Assembly (NCBI GenBank): GCA_005790565.1
Contig: SXUJ01000048.1
Span: 1-38,766 of the forward strand
Direction: 5' to 3'
DNA: 38,766 nucleotides
Source: Planctomycetia bacterium
GTDB taxonomy: Bacteria; Planctomycetota; Phycisphaerae; Phycisphaerales; SM1A02
Positions 33,419 through 38,766 of the stretch are shown here, piece after piece (position 1 is the first letter of the stretch; each line of letters starts with the position of its first letter). The position numbers and the translations under genes are program-made. The notes under the pieces were generated by a model. The model was not told the DNA's origin, made no database searches, and worked only from the letters and a program-made list of their open reading frames with translations.

Positions 33419-33447
33419 GCGGGCCGAGGTTGAAATCCTCGGCCCGC
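33419..33447 (+). terminator. Strong intrinsic terminator after pnp
   Basis: An 11-bp GC-rich stem, GCGGGCCGAGG (33419-33429) with CCTCGGCCCGC (33437-33447), and a TTGAAAT loop is followed by TTTACTT. An outer GTGCA (33406-33410) / TGCAC (33454-33458) pair could extend the structure. It ends the rpsO-pnp unit. Confidence 0.92.
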
Positions 33448-33529
33448 TTTACTTGCACGAGCCACTTTTTCACCGCACAATCACCCATGCTGACTGGGTA
33501 CTGAGGAGTCCCCTAGAGCGAGTGGCGTG

Positions 33530-33548
33530 AACACTTTCTGGGAGTGTT
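33530..33548 (+). promoter_or_regulatory. Hairpin overlapping the ribosome binding site of the cold-shock gene
   Basis: AACACT (33530-33535) and AGTGTT (33543-33548) form a perfect 6-bp stem with loop TTCTGGG. The Shine-Dalgarno GGGAG spans loop and 3' stem and ends 7 nt before the ATG at 33552. Such a weak stem could gate translation by temperature or by the cold-shock protein itself. Confidence 0.45.
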
Positions 33549-33551
33549 GTG

Positions 33552-33872
33552 ATGGCAGACGGACAACCGACCGGCAGCAACTCGGATTCCTCCAATCCAA
33601 TCGTCGAGATGGAAGGCGTTGTGAAGTGGTTCGATCCCCGAAAGGGATTTGGATTCATCACGGGTCCACAGAACCAAGACATCTTTCTGCACTTCACCGT
33701 CATCGAACAGTCCGAAGGCTTCAGGACGGTTCGTGACGGAGAGCGCGTCGTCTACTCCGCGCATGAATCAGAGAAGGGTTGGTCGGCAACGATGGTTCGC
33801 TCACTCGGCTCTCGCGTGCCACGCGCAGAGCGCACGAACCCATCAGGCGCAAAGGGCATCGCTGAAGCCTGA
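33552..33872 (+). CDS. Cold-shock domain protein
   Basis: A 106-aa protein with a flexible Ser/Asn/Gly-rich N-terminal tail of about 17 residues, one cold-shock OB fold and a basic C-terminal tail. RNP1 (KGFGFI) and RNP2 (DIFLHF) are both present after MEGVVKWFDPR, so it should bind single-stranded RNA/DNA; the usual Val of RNP2 (VFVH) is Leu here. The start is ATG 33552 with GGGAG seven bases before it; the adjacent in-frame GTG at 33549 is less likely. It is a single gene between the pnp terminator and the histidine kinase gene. Confidence 0.95.
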   Translation: MADGQPTGSNSDSSNPIVEMEGVVKWFDPRKGFGFITGPQNQDIFLHFTVIEQSEGFRTVRDGERVVYSAHESEKGWSATMVRSLGSRVPRAERTNPSGAKGIAEA

Positions 33873-33949
33873 GCCGAGCGCGTGATCGCTCGATTACTCT
33901 CGCGCCAAACCGCGCGCTCCTGAGCACCTTGCGCCTAGGCTCACCCACA

Positions 33950-34882
33950 ATGGATTCTTTCTTTCTTGGCCTCGCGATCGGAGTGAGTGTCACTTTGGTC
34001 GCGACCGCGATGGTCGTTCGACGCCGGCTTCGACGCTTGCGATACGCGGAGGACCGTGCGCGGCGGCAAGAACGGCTCGCGGAACTGGGTTCCATGACGG
34101 GTGGACTTGCCCATGAGATAAAGAATCCGCTCTCGACAATTCAGCTAAATGTGCAACTCGCACTGGAGGCGATCGACTTCGCTCTGCTTCCGGCGGAGGA
34201 TCGCGAGCAACTCTCCCGTAAGGTCGCGACGGTGGGGCGAGAAGCGGCGCGTCTACAGCACATCCTCGAAGACTTTCTGAAATTCGCGGGTCGCATTCAT
34301 CTCGCGCCCCTTCCGACGAATCTCTCGGGAACCCTCCAAGATCTCGCTGAGTTCTTCCGTCCGCAAGCAGAACGTAGCGGAGTGGTGCTTCGAGTAAGCG
34401 TTCCGAGTGCGCCTGTAGAGGCGCTCGTCGACGAGCAACTTCTCAAGCAGGCACTCCTGAATCTCATGATCAATGCGCTGCACGCACTGTCGACCATGCC
34501 ACCCGAGTCCAACCGCGAGTTGTTGCTGGTACTTGAGGCCCCTGATGCGACAAGCGCGAACCAGTCGGCCGTGCTTCATGTCGTCGACACTGGTCCGGGA
34601 ATCGCCATCGAACGCCGCGCAGAGATCTTTCGCCCCTATGTCGGGAGTCGAAAGGGTGGCGGCTCAGGACTGGGGCTCGCGGTCACGCGCCGGATCGTGG
34701 AGGAGCACGGCGGAAACATTGCATTGTCGAGTGAGCTTGGAAAGGGCAGCGACTTCTGCATCCGGCTTCCTCGCGAAGGTCCACCGGCAACGAAGGGCCT
34801 GAGCCTAGAAGACAACGCCCGCCGAGGAGTTCTCGACGCACTGCTTCGCCGCGCGGAACCACCCACTCCTTCTGCACGCTAG
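33950..34882 (+). CDS. Sensor-type histidine kinase, no partner regulator nearby
   Basis: A 310-aa kinase with one N-terminal TM helix (about 5-24) and no outside sensor domain. The H box is GGLAHEIKNPLSTIQLNVQL, with the phosphorylated His in AHEIKNP near residue 52, a form typical of NtrB/AtoS-like kinases. It is followed by the N box LLNLMINALHAL, the G1 box DTGPGI, the F box EIFRPY and the G2 box GGGSGLGLAV. The start is ATG 33950; an upstream in-frame TTG at 33929 is rejected. A 35-residue Arg/Pro-rich tail follows. No response regulator is encoded in the window. Its stop directly abuts that of the convergent topoisomerase gene. Confidence 0.92.
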   Translation: MDSFFLGLAIGVSVTLVATAMVVRRRLRRLRYAEDRARRQERLAELGSMTGGLAHEIKNPLSTIQLNVQLALEAIDFALLPAEDREQLSRKVATVGREAARLQHILEDFLKFAGRIHLAPLPTNLSGTLQDLAEFFRPQAERSGVVLRVSVPSAPVEALVDEQLLKQALLNLMINALHALSTMPPESNRELLLVLEAPDATSANQSAVLHVVDTGPGIAIERRAEIFRPYVGSRKGGGSGLGLAVTRRIVEEHGGNIALSSELGKGSDFCIRLPREGPPATKGLSLEDNARRGVLDALLRRAEPPTPSAR

Positions 34883-36034
34883 TCAATCAATCCAGTCACG
34901 CGCTTTGAGCCGCTCCGGGACATAGGTGTCCGTCACATAGGAGATGTCCTTGGTGATGAGCGACTCGACCTCCATCTTGAATCCGTTCTTCAAGAGTTGA
35001 TCAATCTCCCTCTGCCAACCCTTGTGATGCTCAAACCATGGGTACGCGGCGATTTCGCCGGCGCGCTTGATGTCGTTTTCAGTCAAGTCAATTTTTACGG
35101 CGTCGTCGAGGTCGCAGGCACGGAAGTCCTTCGCGCGAATGCCGAGAAACTTCGCCTCGGGAATCGCGAGTCGCGAACTCTCGAATGCGAGGGAGATGGA
35201 ACCCTGTTTGATCACGCTGTAGATGTAATGTCCCCACGGATCACAATCGAGGACGCAGATGAGTGGCAGTTTGAGTTCCTGCGTCATCCGTTGCAGTAGG
35301 CGACGACAGCCGCGAGGCGGCTGCCCGGCGCCGTGCGTGAGAATGCAATTGTTCTTTTCCCAGAAGCGATCCTCGTTGAAGCGATTCCAAACCGTGCCCT
35401 TCTCGACATGCAGAATGAACTTCGCTTCACACTTTTTGAACTGAATGATGTCTGGTTCGACAATCGAAGGGAGGGCGTAGCCGCCGGATCCCATCTTTCG
35501 GCAGTTGATCTCGTCGCCACGGTCAACAATCGTGATGTTGCCCACCATGGAACCGCGATTCTCTGCGAAGACATGAAGTTCTTCGCGCAGCGCCCCAAGC
35601 GCCACTTCCAGATCCTCCAGGATCGGATCGGACTCGTCCTGCCCATCGAAGGTGTTCTCGCGAGTCCCCGCGACGGTGTGTTTGGCTTTGTAGAACACGC
35701 CACGGAGACTGCTTGTCTTGCCTGCCGCGATCAGGTCATTGATCGTGTTGGAATGCAACATCGTCTGCATGAACTGCTTTGCTGTCTTGAGATCGAAGAG
35801 CGGGCGAGCAGCTGTTGCTGAGCCCATCTCGAGGATCCCCCGCTTCTTGTTCCAAATCGTGTTGGATTTCGCGCGCGTGGGAATCTGGATGATTGGGTCT
35901 TGCCCGCTGAGTGCGCGGCGCGCCATTTCCTCCGCAAGCTCCAAGATCTTCTTCGTGGTCTTGGCGTCGCGCTCCTTCAATCTCCCGGTGGCGGGTTGCG
36001 CAGCATCAGATGTCGTTGTTTTCTTGGCGGCCAT
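34883..36034 (-). CDS. top6A: DNA topoisomerase VI subunit A (Spo11/Top6A family)
   Basis: Catalytic subunit of a type IIB topoisomerase that makes double-strand breaks with 2-nt 5' overhangs to pass DNA. In 383 aa I see the winged-helix active site SLRGVFYKAKH with the catalytic Tyr115, and a TOPRIM domain with the Mg-binding Glu211 (HVEKGTVWNR) and CVLDCDPWGHYIY (Asp263, Asp265). All key residues are in place. AAGGAG lies 10 nt upstream of the ATG. It follows the B subunit gene by 32 nt. The first 25 residues are a Lys/Thr/Ala-rich tail. Topoisomerase VI is typical of archaea and plants and rare in bacteria. Confidence 0.95.
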   Translation of the reverse strand: MAAKKTTTSDAAQPATGRLKERDAKTTKKILELAEEMARRALSGQDPIIQIPTRAKSNTIWNKKRGILEMGSATAARPLFDLKTAKQFMQTMLHSNTINDLIAAGKTSSLRGVFYKAKHTVAGTRENTFDGQDESDPILEDLEVALGALREELHVFAENRGSMVGNITIVDRGDEINCRKMGSGGYALPSIVEPDIIQFKKCEAKFILHVEKGTVWNRFNEDRFWEKNNCILTHGAGQPPRGCRRLLQRMTQELKLPLICVLDCDPWGHYIYSVIKQGSISLAFESSRLAIPEAKFLGIRAKDFRACDLDDAVKIDLTENDIKRAGEIAAYPWFEHHKGWQREIDQLLKNGFKMEVESLITKDISYVTDTYVPERLKARDWID

Positions 36035-36066
36035 AGCTATCGAACTCCTTCGAACTCAAACATGCA

Positions 36067-38130
36067 TCAAAAGAGGCTGGGCGTATCGGCGACGCTGCGC
36101 TTGTTCGGCTTCTTCACACTTGGCGCTGATGAAACGGCGGGCGCGGAAACTTTGCGAGCAGTCGCGTCCTTTGGCGCTCGCGCGCGCCTTGGCGCGCTGG
36201 CGGGGACATCGAACTCCACGGGCGCCGCTGGAATCACCGCTCCAGAACCGAGGTTGGGGATCGCTCCCTCGACAATGATCACGCCTTCGTCATCCTGCTC
36301 CTCACTCGGATCGGGCGCTTGCTTGCGCACGCGGCCTTCATCATCGAGTTCCACATCCGCAACCGCCGTTTTCGCCCGCGCCTGGAGGAGCAGCGCGTCA
36401 TAGATCGGCTTGGGATTGCGACCGGTGATCTGATGCAGCGCCTTCGCGATTTCCCCGATGTATCGCTCGAAGACATCGCGCCGATCACTCTCGCGCTTCA
36501 TCTTCAGGCGCTTGCGAAGATACGTTCCGAGCTTGCGACCACACTCCATGAGCGCGAGCTTCATTTCCTTGCGAATCTCGTCGTAGTCGGCGATTGCTTC
36601 CTTCGATTCACTCGTGAATGGAACCCACACGCTCGCCATGTGAATCATCACCACCAAGGGCCCGGTAGGCACATTGCCTCGCGGCTGCTGGAGGCCGTAG
36701 TTCTTCCATGCCGTTTCGGCGATCGCCTTGAAGGAACTGCACGCTGACTGTTGGAAGAGCAACGGTACGCGATTGGCAAACCGGATCACTCGAGCGGACT
36801 CTTCGCATGGAAGATCGCCGCCGAACGCAATCGCCGCTTCGATTTGGAATGGCCGTCCGCGATACACCGCTGCATCGCGGCTCGAAGCCGCGTAAAACTC
36901 CGCGCGCACACCCTTCAACATTCCCGCGAGCATCTGCCGCACACCAATGGGGGCGAGGCAATCCGTTGGTGGCGGTGCCAACTTGGTGGTTTCAAACTCT
37001 TTGAACAACTTCTCTGCAACCGGCGGATCGATGTCGCCCGCCCGCGTGCGTGTGGTCACGCCGACCTTCTTGCACATCGCCGCAGCTGTGACCGCCGAAA
37101 CTCGGCAAAATCGCTCTTGCAAGAAACTGAAAAGTGACCCCTTTTCTGTCGCCTCGTAGTCCTTCAACATCTGCAACAGAATCCCGAGTTCGATGCCCTT
37201 GGGGTGAGGTTGGATCTCCTGCGTCTCTCGCGGCAACTCTTGCACGCCGCGCGGAAAAATGATCACCCCATGGGTGTCAGTCGTGGTCGTCGCACTCGAG
37301 GCCGCGCTCGCCGCGCCTTGCGTCACAAGCGGAACATCATCCTCTTCCGTCGCACTCTCGCGCGAGGGCGGAACAAAGACGAACTTCGCGTGCGGGTTCG
37401 CGATCGCCGTAAGTTCGAGAAACTCATCAACCGAACCTCGGCCGCGCTGATATCGCCCTTCCAACTCGATCGAAACACTCGTCCCCGTCGGAAACTCGAT
37501 CGCATCGAGAAACCCCTTTTCACTCGCGAGAGCGCGAGCTCCGAGCGTGACACCGCGCAATCGCTCAGGAGGGAAATCCTCCGTCTCGACATCGGTGATG
37601 ACCTCTGCGCGATTCGTTTTCGTGTTCATCGCAAGTTCAATGCGATGCGCGAGTGCGTTGGGCTTGGGCCGCGTCACGATTGTCATCGGACGGCCGGTCG
37701 TAATCAATCCGTACATACCAGCCGCAGAGATGCCAATCCCCTGCTGACCACGAGACATTTTCAATCGATGGAACTTCGATCCGTAGAGCAATCGTCCGAA
37801 AATGTTCTCGACCTGCTTGCGCACAATCCCAGGACCGTTGTCCACGATGGTGACGCGATAGCGAGAACTCTTCACGGTCGCGGCGCGATCGGGTTGGAGG
37901 TCCTCAATGACCACTGCGAGTTCAGGGAGAATGCCGCCCTCCTCGCACGCGTCGAGTGAGTTGTCGACAGCCTCCTTCACCGTCGTTAGGAGCGCCTTTC
38001 GCGGGTTGTCGAATCCCAAGAGGTGCCGATTCTTTGCAAAAAACTCGCTCACCGAGATGTCGCGCTGCCGCGCGCCCATCTCCTCAGCGTTCGAACCTCG
38101 TCGCTTCACATCCTTGGCTGCACTGGTCAT
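36067..38130 (-). CDS. top6B: DNA topoisomerase VI subunit B (GHKL ATPase)
   Basis: ATP-driven clamp subunit of topoisomerase VI. The ATG at 38130 gives 687 aa; a frame extension to 38223 is rejected because the conserved start begins later (ISVSEFFAKNRHLLGFDNPRKAL). The GHKL ATP site has KEAVDNSLDACEE (catalytic Glu53, Asn57), VDNGPGI (97-102) and GQQGIGISAAGMYGL (128 on). The H2TH and transducer regions follow, with the invariant-type Lys in the RGNVPTGPLVVMIHMASVWVPF region still to be placed. An acidic then Ser/Thr/Ala-rich insert (near residues 265-300) and a basic Pro/Ala-rich tail of about 80 residues are additions to the archaeal plan. It precedes subunit A in an operon and is divergent from ndk. 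Confidence 0.95.
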   Translation of the reverse strand: MTSAAKDVKRRGSNAEEMGARQRDISVSEFFAKNRHLLGFDNPRKALLTTVKEAVDNSLDACEEGGILPELAVVIEDLQPDRAATVKSSRYRVTIVDNGPGIVRKQVENIFGRLLYGSKFHRLKMSRGQQGIGISAAGMYGLITTGRPMTIVTRPKPNALAHRIELAMNTKTNRAEVITDVETEDFPPERLRGVTLGARALASEKGFLDAIEFPTGTSVSIELEGRYQRGRGSVDEFLELTAIANPHAKFVFVPPSRESATEEDDVPLVTQGAASAASSATTTTDTHGVIIFPRGVQELPRETQEIQPHPKGIELGILLQMLKDYEATEKGSLFSFLQERFCRVSAVTAAAMCKKVGVTTRTRAGDIDPPVAEKLFKEFETTKLAPPPTDCLAPIGVRQMLAGMLKGVRAEFYAASSRDAAVYRGRPFQIEAAIAFGGDLPCEESARVIRFANRVPLLFQQSACSSFKAIAETAWKNYGLQQPRGNVPTGPLVVMIHMASVWVPFTSESKEAIADYDEIRKEMKLALMECGRKLGTYLRKRLKMKRESDRRDVFERYIGEIAKALHQITGRNPKPIYDALLLQARAKTAVADVELDDEGRVRKQAPDPSEEQDDEGVIIVEGAIPNLGSGAVIPAAPVEFDVPASAPRRARAPKDATARKVSAPAVSSAPSVKKPNKRSVADTPSLF

Positions 38131-38233
38131 ATCGCGTGTGGCGCTCCATCGCCTTTGCTGTTTTGCGAAGGGAACATAGCTCAGATGGCGCGTCGAGGAA
38201 ACAACGCGCACACGAGATACCAATGGATTCGGT

Positions 38234-38255
38234 GAGGGCTATACTGTCCGCCCTC
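38234..38255 (+). promoter_or_regulatory. Candidate ndk -10 box enclosed by an inverted repeat
   Basis: TATACT (38240-38245) matches the -10 consensus in five of six positions and lies 27 nt upstream of the ndk ATG. It is flanked exactly by GAGGGC (38234-38239) and GCCCTC (38250-38255). No good -35 is seen at the right distance, so an activator or a different sigma factor may be needed; the palindrome could be an operator. Confidence 0.4.
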
Positions 38256-38271
38256 CCAAACGAGATTCACT

Positions 38272-38742
38272 ATGGAAACAACACTCCTCATCCTCAAGCC
38301 AGACGCCGTTCAACGCGGCCTCATGGGTCGAATCATCACTCGCTTCGAAGAGAAGGGTCTCCAGATTGTCGGAGCCAAACTCGCGATGATCTCTCCCGAA
38401 ACCGCCGCGACGCACTACAAGGACCACCAAGGCAAGGGCTTTTATGCTGGACTTGTCGGATTCATGACAAGCGCGCCGGTGCTCATCCTCGCTGTTCGCG
38501 GGTTGGGTGCGATTACGATCTGCCGGAACCTCATGGGAGCAACCTTCGGCTCAAAGGCAGCCGCAGGAACGATCCGTGGCGACTTCGGGGTTTCAAACTC
38601 GTTCAACCTCATCCACGGGTCCGATAGTCCAGAAGCTGCGACTCGTGAGCGTGGTATCTTCTTTGGGCCTGGCGAAGTGCTCGACTACAGCCGCGCGGGT
38701 GATCGATGGGTCTACGACAGCTCGTCTGGAAAGCCAGAGTGA
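38272..38742 (+). CDS. ndk: Nucleoside diphosphate kinase
   Basis: Moves the gamma phosphate from ATP to other nucleoside diphosphates through a phospho-His intermediate, balancing NTP/dNTP pools. The 156-aa protein shows TLLILKPDAVQRGLMGRII at the N-terminus (Lys9), RNLMGATFGSKAAAGTIRG for nucleotide binding and the catalytic His115 in NLIHGSDSPE. It is 10-15 residues longer than usual, the addition being a C-terminal end. No ribosome binding site stands out before the ATG. Complete and divergent from top6B. Confidence 0.97.
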   Translation: METTLLILKPDAVQRGLMGRIITRFEEKGLQIVGAKLAMISPETAATHYKDHQGKGFYAGLVGFMTSAPVLILAVRGLGAITICRNLMGATFGSKAAAGTIRGDFGVSNSFNLIHGSDSPEAATRERGIFFGPGEVLDYSRAGDRWVYDSSSGKPE

Positions 38743-38766
38743 CTTGTGTGAGTAATGACTGCGAAA

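Noticed and set aside
1-38766. tRNA, rRNA, CRISPR arrays, insertion sequences, prophage or att sites
   Set aside because: No cloverleaf with a CCA-type end, no rRNA-like stretch, no regularly spaced repeats and no transposase or integrase motif were seen on either strand.

Overview
The window is a 38.8 kb, GC-rich, densely coding stretch of bacterial chromosome that looks like a planctomycete, most likely of the Phycisphaerae type. The inference rests on several things seen together: tandem pseudopilin-type proteins carrying a C-terminal DNH motif, an exported DNRLRE-like protein with a PEP-CTERM-like tail, a membrane-anchored Ser/Thr kinase with a DLG motif, an NfeD/flotillin cluster, and LPS genes (lpxK, hldE, a heptosyltransferase) that imply a Gram-negative type envelope. 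I see no phage, insertion sequence, CRISPR array, rRNA or tRNA.

Layout. Positions 1-8948 (minus strand) read as one transcription unit in the order ECF sigma factor, putative membrane anti-sigma factor, exported helical protein, OppC-like permease, anchored family 5 solute-binding protein, OppB-like permease, a second OppC-like permease, and an ATPase cut by the window edge. Positions 9034-10928 (minus) hold dnaB and an HU/IHF protein with its own promoter. Positions 11063-16334 (minus) are an envelope operon: heptosyltransferase, maf, a small membrane protein, lpxK, hldE and a lipoprotein, the first five joined by 4-bp ATGA overlaps. Position 16462 starts a divergent kinase, which converges on a Rid-family gene. 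A 653-bp gene-free region rich in small inverted repeats precedes two tandem pseudopilin genes (19061-20894), which end in a very strong terminator. Then come nfeD1, a short nfeD and floA, and a GT2-flippase fusion (24348-26045). Converging on that are a YkgJ-type cysteine-cluster protein and rdgB; rdgB carries an in-frame amber codon. Next are the DNRLRE-like protein, an acyl-CoA carboxylase beta subunit, rpsO-pnp with a strong terminator, a cold-shock protein, an orphan histidine kinase, both subunits of DNA topoisomerase VI (rare in bacteria), and ndk.

How the parts work together. Most genes are housekeeping (replication, translation and RNA turnover, nucleotide sanitation, LPS core and lipid A synthesis). 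The least ordinary parts are the peptide-type ABC system, with two C-type permeases and enlarged B and C subunits encoded behind an ECF sigma/anti-sigma pair; the bacterial topoisomerase VI operon; the interrupted rdgB; and several candidate RNA elements placed directly over ribosome binding sites (rpsO, the cold-shock gene) or a -10 box (ndk). Convergent gene pairs here have stop codons that abut, overlap or lie a few bases apart, which points to a compact, weakly punctuated genome.
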